Origin: CAVQBC01 sp963848415
Lineage (GTDB): Bacteria > Actinomycetota > Thermoleophilia > Solirubrobacterales > Solirubrobacteraceae
Reading direction: 5' to 3'
NCBI GenBank assembly: GCA_963848415.1
Contig: CAWKDN010000001.1
Coordinates: forward strand, 1 to 64,000
Length of the DNA: 64,000 nucleotides
A model generated the notes under the pieces. That model saw only the letters and a list, made by a program, of their open reading frames with translations. It was not told the DNA's origin and searched no databases. How positions within the stretch are numbered: the stretch's first letter is position 1; each line of letters begins with the position of its first letter. Made by a program: the position numbers and the translations under genes. Of the stretch, positions 17,519-25,828 are shown one piece after another.

Positions 17519-20500
17519 TCACCTTCGCCGCCCGGCCGCGAAGCTCAGGACCGCGGGCGCGACGCCGCGGAAGTCGGCGAGCGCGGCGTCCCCGCCACCT
17601 GCGGCCGCCGCGACGGCGGGCTCCTCCTCCCCGGTCTGCGGCTCCAGCGGCGGCGCGGCGGTCGCGGCGGCGCGCTCGGCGAGCGCGACGACCTCCGCCG
17701 CGTCCCCGGCGGGCGCGTCCAGCGCGCGCACCTCGTGCACGAGGATGTTGATCGCCCCGCCGGCGATGGCGAGCTTCTCCAGCCGCCCGGAGGCCAGCAG
17801 CAGCGGCTCGGTGCGCACGGTCAGCCGGTGGCGCTCGTAGACCTCGGGCGGGACGATGAGGTTGACCGTGCCGAACTCGTCCTCGAGCAGGAGGAAGACG
17901 ATGCCCTTCGCCGTCCCGGGACGCTGACGGGCGACGACCAGGCCGCCGATCTGCACCTGGCTCTCGTGCCGGAGGCGCGCGAGGTCGCGCGAGGTCACGA
18001 CGCGGTCGCCCAGCCCCGGCCGCAGCAGCCCCATCGGGTGCGTGCCGAGCGTCAACCCGGTCGTCGCGTAGTCGGCCACCATCGCCTCCCACGCCCCCAA
18101 CGGCCGCAGCGCCGGGGCGGCCGGGAGCTCGAGCGGCAGCGAGAGCTGGGTGCCCGCCGGCATCCGGGCGCCCGGCGCGGCCACCCCCATCTGCCACAGG
18201 GCCGCCCGGCGGGCCTGCTCAGAACCCACCCCGAGCAGCCGGTCGCAGGCGCCCGACCAGGCCAGGCGCTCCAGCGCCGGCCGGCCCGCGCCGGCGCGCG
18301 AGGCCAGCTCGCCGAGCGAGCGGAACGGCCCGCCCACCCGACGGGCGGCGACCAGCGCCTCGATCTCGTCGGCGCGCGCGCCGTTGACGTAGCCCAGGCC
18401 GACGCGGACGCGGAGGGCGGGGGCCTGGCGGGCCGGGGCGGGGCCGAGCGGGCGATCCGCGGGCGAGGCGGGGCCGGCCGGGCGGTCCGCGGGCGAGGCG
18501 GGGCCGGCCGGTGCGGAGCTGGACGCCACCACCTCGACTGTGCACATCACCTCGCTCGCGTTGACGTCGGGCGGGGCGAGCTCGATCCCCTTGCGCTGGG
18601 CCTCGTGGGCCAGCGTGTCGCTGGGGTAGAAGCCCATGGGCTGCTCGTTGAGCAGCCCGCACAGGAACTCGGGCGTGTAGTGCACGCGCAGCCAGGTCGA
18701 CTGGTAGGCCAGCAGGCCGAAGGCGGCGCCGTGGGCCTTGGGGAAGCCGAAGCCCGAGAAGCCGGCGATCATGTCGTAGACCCGCTCCGCCGTCGCCCGG
18801 TCGGCGCCGTGCGTGCGCGCCGCCCCCTCGACGAAGCGCTCGTGATGGGCCTCGATCGCGGCCGCCGAGCGCTTGCGGCTCATCGCCCGCCGCAACCCCT
18901 CCGCCTCCCCCGGCGAGAAGCCGGCGAAGGCCATCGCGACCTCGATCACCTGGTCCTGGAAGATGATCGTCCCGAGCGTGTCGCGCAGCGCGGGCTCGAG
19001 CGACGGGTGGTCGTAGGGGACCTCGAAGCCCGGGTCCTCGCGCAGCTTCTGCTTGCGGGCGATGTAGGGGTTGACCGCTCCGCCGACGATCGGCCCCGGG
19101 CGGACGATCGCCACCTGGATGGTCAGGTCGTCCAGCGTCTCGGGCCGCGTCCGGCGCAGCGAGGCCATCTGCGCGCGGCTCTCGATCTGAAAGACGCCCA
19201 TCGTGTCGGCCGCCTGGATGGCGTCGTAGGTCGCGCGGTCGTCGAACGGGATCCGCGAGAGGTCGATCCGCTCGCCGCGCGTCCGCGCGATGGTCTCCAC
19301 GCAGCGCTCGACCGCCGAGAGCATCCCCAGCCCCAGCAGGTCGATCTTCAGGAAGCCCGCGTCCGAGCAGGAGTCCTTGTCCCACTGGCAGAGCTGGCGG
19401 CCCTCCATGGCGGCGGGCAGCACCGGGCAGCAGTCGATCAGCGCGCGGGTGGAGACGATCATCCCGCCCGAGTGCTGGGAGAGGTGGCGCGGCAGGCCCC
19501 AGGCCTCGCCGCACAGCCGCTCGAGCCACAGCCAGCGCCCGCCGCCCGCGCGCTCGGCGTCCCCCAGCCCGACCTCGATGTCGCCCCCGATGCCGCGGGG
19601 CCCGCCGAACGGGTCGGCCCCGCGCGCGATCCGCTCGAGCTCGCCCGGCGGCAGGCCGAGCACCTTGCCGAGCTCGCGGACCGCCCCCCGGGTCTTGAAG
19701 GTCGGGAAGGCCGCCACCAGCGCCGAGCGCTCGCGCCCGTAGCGCTCGTGCACGCGCGGGATCAGCGCCTCGCGGACGTCGCGCGGGAAGTCGAGGTCGA
19801 TGTCCGGCAGCGCCGAGAGCTCCTCGTTGAGGAAGCGCCCGAGGAAGAGCTCGTTCTCGATCGGGTCGATGTGCGAGAGCCCGGTGAGGTAGCAGACGAT
19901 GGAGGACACCGAGGAGCCCCGCCCGCGGCCCGGGGGCAGCAGCGCGCGGGCGGTGTCGGCCCCGCGGACCTCGGCGGCCACCTCGCGCGCCAGCTCGAGC
20001 AGGTCGCGATGGAGCAGGAAGAAGCCCGGCAGCCCGAGCGCCTCGATGACCCGCAGCTCCTCCTCCAGGCGCCCCTGCGCCGCGGCGCGGACGCGATGGC
20101 CGGACGGATAGCGCTCGTCGAAGCGCGCCGTGCACAGCTCGGCCAGCCGCCGGCCCGCCTCGACGTCGTCGGAGCCCGGGTAGCGGTAGCCCAGGTCGGC
20201 GGTGAGGTCGAAGACCAGCCGCTCCCCCAGCGCGTGCGCCTCGGCCAGCGCATCGGGATGGTCCTCGAAGCGGGCGGCCATCGACGCGGGCGAGGCCAGC
20301 ACGTGGGCGAAGTTGCCGCGCCGCAGCGGCTCCGAGGACTCCAGGGTGGCGTGGTTGCGCAGGGCGACGAAGACGTCCTGCAGGGGCGCGCGCGAGCGTG
20401 CGTGCGCGTGGACGTTCCCCGTCGCCACGCACGGCACCCCCAGCCGCCTCGCGAGCCCGGCCAGCCCGCGGTTGAGCGCGCGGTCGTGGCGCTGGAAGGG

Positions 20501-20977
20501 CCGCTGGAGCTCGACCCGGAGGCGATCGGGCCCGAAGGCGGCCCGCAGCCGGCGCATGGTCGGCTCGTCGCGGACGCCGTGGGCCGCGCAGCCGCTCAGG
20601 CACACCAGGCCCTCGGCGTGGGCCTCGATCGTCTCCAGCGGCACCGCCGGCGGCGGCTCGCCGTGGTCGCGGTCGTGCACGTGGGCGCGGGTGACGATCC
20701 GGCACAGGTTGCGCCAGCCCTGCGGGCTCTCCACCAGCAGGGTGAGGTGCCGGCCGTCCGTGAGGTCCATCTCCGCCCCGTGGATCGCCTTGAGCCCCAG
20801 CCCCTGCGCCGCCTGGGCGAACTCCATCGAGCCCGAGAGCGAGTTGTGGTCGGTCAGCGCCACGGCCGCGTAGCCGAGCTGCGCCGCGGCGCCCGCCAAC
20901 TCCTCGGGAAGCGAGGCCCCGTCGAGGAACGAGAAGGCCGAATGGGCGTGGAGCTCGGCGTACACGGTCGAACACAT
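17519..20977 (-). CDS. dnaE2: Error-prone DNA polymerase DnaE2 (ImuC)
   Basis: 1152-residue C-family polymerase used for mutagenic translesion synthesis in the SOS response. N-terminal PHP domain: YAELHAHSAFSFLDGASLPE and TDHNSLSGSMEF. Palm catalytic aspartates are in LPDIDLDFPRDVRE; fingers region FGFPKAHGAAFGLLAYQSTW. A Pro/Ala-rich linker made by a 30-bp tandem repeat separates the fingers from the C-terminal HhH and OB-fold parts. An SOS box covers the first codons: ATG 20977 lies inside it, whereas GTG 20965 (VYAELHAH) starts four bases beyond it and matches the usual family N-terminus, so 20965 may be the real start. Works with ImuB, encoded 3 kb away. Confidence 0.93.
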   Translation of the reverse strand: MCSTVYAELHAHSAFSFLDGASLPEELAGAAAQLGYAAVALTDHNSLSGSMEFAQAAQGLGLKAIHGAEMDLTDGRHLTLLVESPQGWRNLCRIVTRAHVHDRDHGEPPPAVPLETIEAHAEGLVCLSGCAAHGVRDEPTMRRLRAAFGPDRLRVELQRPFQRHDRALNRGLAGLARRLGVPCVATGNVHAHARSRAPLQDVFVALRNHATLESSEPLRRGNFAHVLASPASMAARFEDHPDALAEAHALGERLVFDLTADLGYRYPGSDDVEAGRRLAELCTARFDERYPSGHRVRAAAQGRLEEELRVIEALGLPGFFLLHRDLLELAREVAAEVRGADTARALLPPGRGRGSSVSSIVCYLTGLSHIDPIENELFLGRFLNEELSALPDIDLDFPRDVREALIPRVHERYGRERSALVAAFPTFKTRGAVRELGKVLGLPPGELERIARGADPFGGPRGIGGDIEVGLGDAERAGGGRWLWLERLCGEAWGLPRHLSQHSGGMIVSTRALIDCCPVLPAAMEGRQLCQWDKDSCSDAGFLKIDLLGLGMLSAVERCVETIARTRGERIDLSRIPFDDRATYDAIQAADTMGVFQIESRAQMASLRRTRPETLDDLTIQVAIVRPGPIVGGAVNPYIARKQKLREDPGFEVPYDHPSLEPALRDTLGTIIFQDQVIEVAMAFAGFSPGEAEGLRRAMSRKRSAAAIEAHHERFVEGAARTHGADRATAERVYDMIAGFSGFGFPKAHGAAFGLLAYQSTWLRVHYTPEFLCGLLNEQPMGFYPSDTLAHEAQRKGIELAPPDVNASEVMCTVEVVASSSAPAGPASPADRPAGPASPADRPLGPAPARQAPALRVRVGLGYVNGARADEIEALVAARRVGGPFRSLGELASRAGAGRPALERLAWSGACDRLLGVGSEQARRAALWQMGVAAPGARMPAGTQLSLPLELPAAPALRPLGAWEAMVADYATTGLTLGTHPMGLLRPGLGDRVVTSRDLARLRHESQVQIGGLVVARQRPGTAKGIVFLLLEDEFGTVNLIVPPEVYERHRLTVRTEPLLLASGRLEKLAIAGGAINILVHEVRALDAPAGDAAEVVALAERAAATAAPPLEPQTGEEEPAVAAAAGGGDAALADFRGVAPAVLSFAAGRRR
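18451..18510. repeat. 30-bp tandem duplication inside dnaE2
   Basis: Two 30-base units (18451-18480 and 18481-18510) differ at one position and encode two copies of a ten-residue PAGPASPADR-like segment, lengthening the interdomain linker of DnaE2 without breaking the frame. Confidence 0.85.
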
Positions 20978-20982
20978 GTTCG
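20969..20982. promoter_or_regulatory. LexA (SOS) box of dnaE2
   Basis: CGAACACATGTTCG, a perfect CGAAC-N4-GTTCG actinobacterial LexA operator, identical in sequence to the imuB box at 24200. It overlaps the first possible start codon of dnaE2, so repression would occur at the transcription start itself. Confidence 0.9.
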
Positions 20983-21046
20983 CATGGCAGGCGGCGGAGC
21001 GGCGAGCGGGGGGATGCAAACGGCTCACCCGGGGTAGCTCTCCGCC

Positions 21047-21310
21047 GTGTCCATCATCAGCCGCCTCCGCGACCTGCCCTGGCTCAGGATCGTCGCGATC
21101 GGGCAGATCGCCCTGCTCGTGCGCCGTCACCTGACCAAGCTCGACGGCGACGAGCGCCGGCGCCTCGCCGACCTCACGCGCCGCGCCCACAGCCTCACTC
21201 CCGACGAGCGCAACGAGCTCAAGGACCTGGTGGCCAAGCTCGAGCCGGGGGTCTTCGCCGGCGCGGCCGCTCAGCGCTTCTCACCCTTCCGGGTCCCGCG
21301 CCGCTACTGA
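21047..21310 (+). CDS. Hypothetical protein, 87 residues
   Basis: Small basic protein: a moderately hydrophobic segment LPWLRIVAIGQIALLVRRHL near the N-terminus, then a charged helical region (TKLDGDERRRLADLTRRAHS, LTPDERNELKDLVAKLEPG) and a short basic tail FRVPRRY. Resembles small actinobacterial conserved hypotheticals; no function assigned. GTG start at 21047, 64 bases from the dnaE2 SOS box on the opposite strand. Confidence 0.6.
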   Translation: MSIISRLRDLPWLRIVAIGQIALLVRRHLTKLDGDERRRLADLTRRAHSLTPDERNELKDLVAKLEPGVFAGAAAQRFSPFRVPRRY

Positions 21311-21341
21311 TCTCGCCACTGCCTCTGGCATCGTGCGGGCG

Positions 21342-21848
21342 ATGCCGGTCTCTCTCCCCCTGCGCACCGAGCGCCTCGTGCTGCGGACCTTCACGCCGGC
21401 GGATCTCCCGGCGATCGGGCGGGTCTACGGCGATCCCGAGGTGATGCTCGAGGTCGGCGAGGGCCGCCCTGCCGACGCGCCGACCGTCGCGCAGATGGTG
21501 CGCGCGGCGGTCGATCACCAGGCACGGCACGGCTACAGCGTGTGGGCGCTGGCCGAGCGAGAGAGCGGCGAGCTGATCGGCGACGCGGGGCTCTACCGCA
21601 GGGGCGACGAGGTCGAGCTCGGCTACACGCTCGGGCACGCGTGGTGGGGGAAGGGCTACGCCACCGAGGCGGCGCGCGCGTGCCTGGACGCCGCCTTCGG
21701 CGACGCCGGGCTGACCGAGGTCATCGCGCTCGTGACGCCCGCCAACGCCCCCTCGCGCCGGGTGCTCGAGAAGCTCGGCATGACGCCCGCCGGCCACCGG
21801 CAGGCCTACGGCCGCGACCATGTCCTCTACCGGGCGAGCCGACCGTGA
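21342..21848 (+). CDS. GNAT-family N-acetyltransferase, RimJ/RimL type
   Basis: 168-residue acetyl-CoA-dependent acyltransferase. N-terminal LRTERLVLRTFTPADLPAIG is typical of the RimJ/RimL subfamily; the acetyl-CoA pyrophosphate loop appears as HAWWGKGYATEAARACLDAA, and NAPSRRVLEKLGM is the C-terminal CoA-binding helix. Substrate (protein N-terminus, antibiotic or small amine) unknown. ATG 21342 chosen; a GTG nine bases upstream in the same frame is possible. Confidence 0.85.
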   Translation: MPVSLPLRTERLVLRTFTPADLPAIGRVYGDPEVMLEVGEGRPADAPTVAQMVRAAVDHQARHGYSVWALAERESGELIGDAGLYRRGDEVELGYTLGHAWWGKGYATEAARACLDAAFGDAGLTEVIALVTPANAPSRRVLEKLGMTPAGHRQAYGRDHVLYRASRP

Positions 21849-21872
21849 GCGCGGCGGCCGCGGCGGGCCTGG

Positions 21873-22685
21873 TCAGTCGCCGAGCAGCAGCGTGTCCAGC
21901 CCGCGCGTGAGGCCGACGCGCTCGACGGCCCGGCGGGCGGCGATCAGCGTCCCGGCGACGTAGGGCTCGGGCTCGCCGCCCGCGTCGTGGCGGATGCTCA
22001 GGCGCTCGCCGGGCTGGGCGAAGACGACCTCGGTGGAGACGACGAAGCTCGGCAGGCGGACCGAGTGCACGCGTGTGCCCGCGACGTCGGCGCCGCGCGC
22101 CTCGCGCGGCCCGATGATCTCGTCGATCGCCCGCCCCAGCTGCGGCCGGCGGACCGCGCCGAGGCGCTCGGCGAGCTCGTTCGCCGTCCCGCTCGGGACG
22201 TCGGGCTTGGTCGCGCTCGCGTAGTCGATGATCTCCCACTGCGAGAGGTGACGCGCCGCGAGCAGCGCGCCGGCCTGGGCCATGGCCGCGGTCAGCGAGA
22301 AGTTGCCCGAGGCCACCACCCCGACTGACTGCTCCCGCGCGGCGGCGTCGACCTCCTCGTAGTCGGCGGCCGTCAGCCCGGACGTGCCGATCACGACCGC
22401 CACGCCCGCGCCGATCGCGGCGAGCGCGTTGGCCTTGACCACCTCGGGGGCGGTGTAGTCGATCAGCACGTCGGCGCCGGCGAGCGCCTCCGAGACGGTC
22501 GCGACGACCTCGACGCCGAGCCGGTCGCCCCCGAGCGCCTCGCCGAGGTCGCCGCCGGCCGCGGACCGGCTGACGGCGCCGACCAGCGCGAGGTCGGGCG
22601 CGGCCAGCACGCCGTGGGCGACGGCGCTGCCGGTCCACCCGGTGGCGCCCGCGATGGAGATGGCCAGGGCGCGGTCGTCGGGCAT
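21873..22685 (-). CDS. DapB-like dihydrodipicolinate reductase family protein, altered active site
   Basis: 270-residue protein with the DapB architecture: an NAD(P)-binding start ISIAGATGWTGSAVAHGVL, IDYTAPEVVKANALAAI, VVIGTSGLTAADYEEV and VGVVASGNFSLTAAMAQAGA. In DapB the catalytic motif is E(L/I)I..HH..K.DAPSGTA; here it reads EIIDYASATKPDVPSGTA, so the lysine and PSGTA loop are kept but the catalytic histidine pair is replaced by Ala-Ser. Either the acid/base role is met otherwise or this is a paralogue with another imine or enal substrate. No other lysine-pathway gene is nearby. Confidence 0.75.
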   Translation of the reverse strand: MPDDRALAISIAGATGWTGSAVAHGVLAAPDLALVGAVSRSAAGGDLGEALGGDRLGVEVVATVSEALAGADVLIDYTAPEVVKANALAAIGAGVAVVIGTSGLTAADYEEVDAAAREQSVGVVASGNFSLTAAMAQAGALLAARHLSQWEIIDYASATKPDVPSGTANELAERLGAVRRPQLGRAIDEIIGPREARGADVAGTRVHSVRLPSFVVSTEVVFAQPGERLSIRHDAGGEPEPYVAGTLIAARRAVERVGLTRGLDTLLLGD

Positions 22686-22716
22686 CGCGCCATCTTGCCA
22701 GGCGGGCTGTGGCTTC

Positions 22717-23013
22717 TCAGCGCTGCGCGTACCACCGTCCCGCCTCGAGATCGCGGAAGACGACGAGGTTGCGGCCCCGCGACGTGACGACCTCCCAGTA
22801 ACGGCGGCGCAGCGGCTCGGGGGTCCACCAGCGGTCCTCGACGAGCCATGACTCGCGCACCGCCTCGACCGGCTCGCCGCCGACCGTCTCGGGGCGCCCG
22901 CCGGCGCCGCTGCGCACGGCCACGGGACGCGGGACGGCGAGCCGGCGCGGGCCGCGGCCCGCGGGCGCGGTGCCGTCGGCGCCGGGCGCCGAAGAGCGCG
23001 GGGGCGGGGTCAC
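22717..23013 (-). CDS. Small ImuB-associated protein (detached ImuB C-terminal-like module)
   Basis: 98-residue protein. The N-terminal half is Pro/Ala/Arg-rich and disordered; the C-terminal half, SWLVEDRWWTPEPLRRRYWE followed by VVTSRGRNLVVFRDLEAGRW, resembles the tail found at the C-terminus of ImuB-type proteins or in separate small partners (DUF6504-like). GTG 23013 overlaps the imuB stop (GTGA), so it is translationally coupled and SOS-induced with imuB. Function inferred only from linkage: likely part of the translesion mutasome. Confidence 0.72.
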   Translation of the reverse strand: MTPPPRSSAPGADGTAPAGRGPRRLAVPRPVAVRSGAGGRPETVGGEPVEAVRESWLVEDRWWTPEPLRRRYWEVVTSRGRNLVVFRDLEAGRWYAQR

Positions 23014-24206
23014 GGGTCCCACGGCGCGAGCGTGAGGCGCCGCTCGGGCACGCGCGAGTCGGGGTCGACGGGGATGATGCGCAGCGCGGCGTCCGGGCCG
23101 GCCACGGCGCGGGTCTGGCGCACCGCCTCGCGCAGCCGGGCCGAGCGCACGGTGGCCGGCTCGGCGAGCAGCGCGCGCTGGTCGCCCGCCACCGGGCCGA
23201 AGCCCTCCACGCGCAGGCGCAGCGCGTGGGCGGGAGCGGGCAGCTCGGACAGGCGCGGGCCGAGCGCCATGCGCATGCGCCGCGGGTCGCCCAGTGCCTC
23301 GCGGAAGGTCACGCGCGTGCGCCACGTCCCGCCCTCCACCAGCGAGGCGGCCATCACCACGGCGCGCAGCGTCCGCCCGCGGCGCTCGCGCCGGGCCAGC
23401 ACGCGGTCGACGAGCAGGCGCAGCGCGCGCTCGAGCTGCGGGCCGGAGGCCGCCTCGGGCAGGTCCAGGCGCTCCTCGAGCTGCTCGGCCACCCGCCGGG
23501 GGACCAGCGGCGTGTCGCGGCCGCGGGCGAGGTCGCGGGCGAGTGGCCCGGCCGCCCCGAAGCGGTCGGCCAGCGCGGCCCGCGGCAGCGCGGCCAGCTC
23601 CCCCAGGGTGCGGACCCCGAGGCGCTCGAGCGGCTCGGGGAGCGCCGCCGTCGCCTCGCGCGCCGCAAGCAGGATGACGGGGAAGGGCGCGAGGTAGCCC
23701 GCGAGCCGCGCGGGCGGGACGGGTGCGAGCTCGGGCCGCCGCGCCCGCGCTCGCCCCGCGGCCGCGAAGGCGGCGAAGCGCACCGGCGCCACCCCCAGGC
23801 GCGCCGGCGCCTTCAGCGCCCGGCGGGCGGCGGCCAGCACCCCCTCGAGCCCGCCGTGCAGCGTGCACAGCCCGCGCGCGTCGAACCAGGCCTGACCGGG
23901 ATGCCCGGGCTCGACCGCCGCGCCCATTCCCTCCAGGGCGGCGAGGACGCGGTCGTTGGCGTCGGCGACCCCGGCGGGGTCAGGCGCCACCAGGCGCAGC
24001 GTCGGACAGCGCGCGAGCGCCTCCCCGAGGCGCAGGCCGGGCCGGACGCCGCGGGCCTCGGCGGCCGCCGAGACCTCGCCGATGAGCTGATCACGACCGG
24101 GCTCAGGAGCCAGCGCGACCGGCCCCGCGGCGAGCGCCTCCCGGCCGCCGGCGGCGACGGTGAGCGCGAAGCGGGGGAGCAGGACGCAGACGATCAAGGC
24201 GAACAC
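23010..24206 (-). CDS. imuB: ImuB, catalytically inactive Y-family polymerase-like mutasome subunit
   Basis: 398-residue Y-family homologue. The N-terminus VCVLLPRFALTVAAGG replaces the usual DxD-type catalytic start, and no acidic pair is found where DinB has its SxDE, so it should be a scaffold rather than a polymerase, as in other ImuB proteins. Helix-hairpin-helix region LERLGVRTLGELAALPRAAL and the little-finger part follow. It recruits DnaE2 to the sliding clamp in SOS mutagenesis. GTG 24206 lies in the SOS box; TTG 24197 (LIVCVLLPRF) just beyond it is an alternative start. No imuA is adjacent. Confidence 0.88.
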   Translation of the reverse strand: MFALIVCVLLPRFALTVAAGGREALAAGPVALAPEPGRDQLIGEVSAAAEARGVRPGLRLGEALARCPTLRLVAPDPAGVADANDRVLAALEGMGAAVEPGHPGQAWFDARGLCTLHGGLEGVLAAARRALKAPARLGVAPVRFAAFAAAGRARARRPELAPVPPARLAGYLAPFPVILLAAREATAALPEPLERLGVRTLGELAALPRAALADRFGAAGPLARDLARGRDTPLVPRRVAEQLEERLDLPEAASGPQLERALRLLVDRVLARRERRGRTLRAVVMAASLVEGGTWRTRVTFREALGDPRRMRMALGPRLSELPAPAHALRLRVEGFGPVAGDQRALLAEPATVRSARLREAVRQTRAVAGPDAALRIIPVDPDSRVPERRLTLAPWDP

Positions 24207-24213
24207 ATGTTCG
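24200..24213. promoter_or_regulatory. LexA (SOS) box of imuB
   Basis: CGAACACATGTTCG, the same 14 bases as the dnaE2 box, covering the first possible start codon of imuB. Confidence 0.9.
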
Positions 24214-24407
24214 CATCTGGAGCGGACGAGGACAAGCGACCCGGCGCGCGGACGCCGCCCCCGGCCGGTCAGCCCGGCAGTCCCCGAAGCCGGCCCGCGA
24301 GGACCGCCGCGCGCGTGGCGCGTCCCGCGGTGGTTCGAGATCCGCTCAAGCGGGTACCGGCGTCCCCGAGAGCGGCCGGGCTCGGAAGCGGGCGCTCATC
24401 CACACAT

Positions 24408-24438
24408 GGGAAGGGCCCCCATTGCTGAGGGCCCTTCC
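24408..24438 (-). terminator. Terminator hairpin of rnpB
   Basis: On the minus strand GGAAGGGCCC, an eight- to ten-base loop, then GGGCCCTTCC: a 10-bp perfect stem directly after the RNase P RNA 3' end. No long U-run follows. Confidence 0.75.
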
Positions 24439-24439
24439 G

Positions 24440-24785
24440 GTAGCAGGCCTGTAAGCCGGATTCTGTCGTGAACAGCCATCCATCTGAGCGGCCGACCTGG
24501 ACCTCGGCGGGTCACCTGCAAGCGGTCCGGCTTGGCCTTGCATCGGGTGGGGTTTGCCTGGCCGCCGCGTCACCGCGACGCCGGTGCGCTCTTACCGCAC
24601 CATTTCACCCTTGCCCTGCCGCACGGCGCGCCGGAGCGCGCTGCGGGCGCGGGCGGTGTCTTTTCTGTGGCACTGTCCCGCGGGTTTCCCCGGGTCGGCG
24701 TTACCGACCACCCAGCCCTGTGATGTCCGGACTTTCCTCGAAGGGCTTCGCACCTCCGCGGCTGCTCGGCCTGCAGGCACACCGT
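24440..24785 (-). ncRNA. rnpB: RNase P RNA, class A
   Basis: Catalytic RNA that matures tRNA 5' ends. Read on the minus strand it has the universal 5' core GAGGAAAGTCCGGAC (about 24735-24749), the GGTCGGTAACGCCGACC helix, GGGGAAACCC, AGTGCCACAGAAA, the central GGGTGAAATGGTGCGGTAAG with AGAGCGCACCG, the AAACCCCACCCG-type region and the 3' core GACAGAATCCGGCTTA near 24460. The 5' end is placed where GCAGGCC can pair with GGCCTGC of the 3' end (P1), about 24785; the ends are approximate. A TACGGT hexamer just upstream may be the -10. A terminator hairpin follows at 24408-24438. Confidence 0.93.
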
Positions 24786-24898
24786 ACCGCGCCAGGGCTC
24801 CTCCAAGCTCACGCCAACCTCACGGCAACGCGCGCGTGTCACCCTAGTCGTGATCCGGTCAACCAAATCGTCCGAAGGGACGAGGACACTCCCCTCTC

Positions 24899-25099
24899 AT
24901 GTACGACGTGATCTACATCGACGCGCAGGGCGACGAGACGCCGCTCGCCCAGGACCTCGCCGAGCGGTGCGACGCCGCCGACCTTGCTCGAGCGGAGGCC
25001 GCCCAGCGCGGCGCCGGCCGGCTCGTGCTCCCCGGGTCGGTCAAGCTGCGCAACTGCGTCTGCGTCGTCCCGGTCCCGCCGGTCGACCGCGCGGCGTAG
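24899..25099 (+). CDS. Hypothetical protein, 66 residues
   Basis: Small acidic-to-neutral protein starting MYDVIYIDAQGDETPLAQDL, with a helical AADLARAEAAQRGAGRLVLP and a C-terminal strand-like CVCVVPVPP. It looks like a conserved small actinobacterial protein of unknown role rather than random frame, judging by codon bias and a weak GAGGA site upstream of the ATG. Divergent from rnpB. Confidence 0.55.
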   Translation: MYDVIYIDAQGDETPLAQDLAERCDAADLARAEAAQRGAGRLVLPGSVKLRNCVCVVPVPPVDRAA

Positions 25100-25180
25100 C
25101 CGGGCCGCGCCCGCGAGACGCTGCGGACGTCGCTGTCGAGGCGACGCGTCGCACCACCCTGAGCGGGATGGAAGGGGCAG

Positions 25181-25777
25181 ATGCTCGTCGAGCACCGCGG
25201 CGTCGTGCCGACCGTCCATCCGAGTGCCTCCGTCGCTCCGACGGCCGTGCTCGCCGGTGACGTCCACCTCGGACCGGACGCCCGCGTGCTGTTCGGCGCA
25301 GTGCTCAGCGCCGAGGACGGCCGGATCGAGATCGGATCGCGGTGCGTCGTGATGGAGAACGCGCTGATCCGCGGGCGCTCGTCGCATCCGGTGCGGCTGG
25401 GCGACGACGTGCTCGTCGGTCCGCACGCCCACCTCAACGGGACGCAGGTCGCAGACGGGTGCTTCCTGGCGACGGGCAGCTCGCTGTTCCCCGGGTCACG
25501 GCTCGGCCGCGACGTCGAGGTGCGCATCAACGGCGTCGTGCACGTCAACTCGACGCTGGGCGACGGGGCGCTGGTGCCGATCGGCTGGGTGGCGGTCGGC
25601 GACCCGGCCCGGGTGCTGCCCCCGGACCGGCACGAGGAGATCTGGAAGATCCAGGCGGAGCTGGACTTCCCCGGCACCGTCTACGGCCTCTCGCGCGAAG
25701 CGTCCGCGCGCGAGCGGATGCAGCGCCAGGCGCGGTTCTACGCCGCCCACCGCGACGACCGCATCCTGCCCTCCTGA
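25181..25777 (+). CDS. Gamma-carbonic-anhydrase-like left-handed beta-helix protein
   Basis: 198-residue trimeric hexapeptide-repeat protein: repeated turns such as VHPSASVAPTAVLAGDVHLG, ARVLFGAVLSAEDGRIEIGS and RCVVMENALIRG. The histidines of SSHPVRLGDDVLVGPHAHLN correspond to the three zinc ligands of the gamma class of carbonic anhydrases, so CO2 hydration is possible; many family members have other or no known activity. The C-terminal helix (LSREASARERMQRQARFYA) caps the barrel. ATG 25181 follows GGAAGGGGC. Confidence 0.8.
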   Translation: MLVEHRGVVPTVHPSASVAPTAVLAGDVHLGPDARVLFGAVLSAEDGRIEIGSRCVVMENALIRGRSSHPVRLGDDVLVGPHAHLNGTQVADGCFLATGSSLFPGSRLGRDVEVRINGVVHVNSTLGDGALVPIGWVAVGDPARVLPPDRHEEIWKIQAELDFPGTVYGLSREASARERMQRQARFYAAHRDDRILPS

Positions 25778-25828
25778 CCGCTCGGGCCACCGGACCCGGC
25801 CGGAGCGGGACCCGCTAGCGTCCCGCCC

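Noticed and set aside
16052..21037. 1661-codon open frame on the plus strand
   Set aside because: It is antisense to dnaE2 and the cytochrome gene, is almost pure Arg/Gly/Ala/Asp/Gln, and arises from extreme third-position GC; no family resemblance.
24330..24352. tRNA-like T-arm (GGTTCGAGATCC) near 24331
   Set aside because: No acceptor, D-arm or anticodon stem could be built around it.
24468..24911. Several open frames over 24468-24911 on both strands
   Set aside because: They lie over rnpB, whose conserved core sequences are unmistakable.
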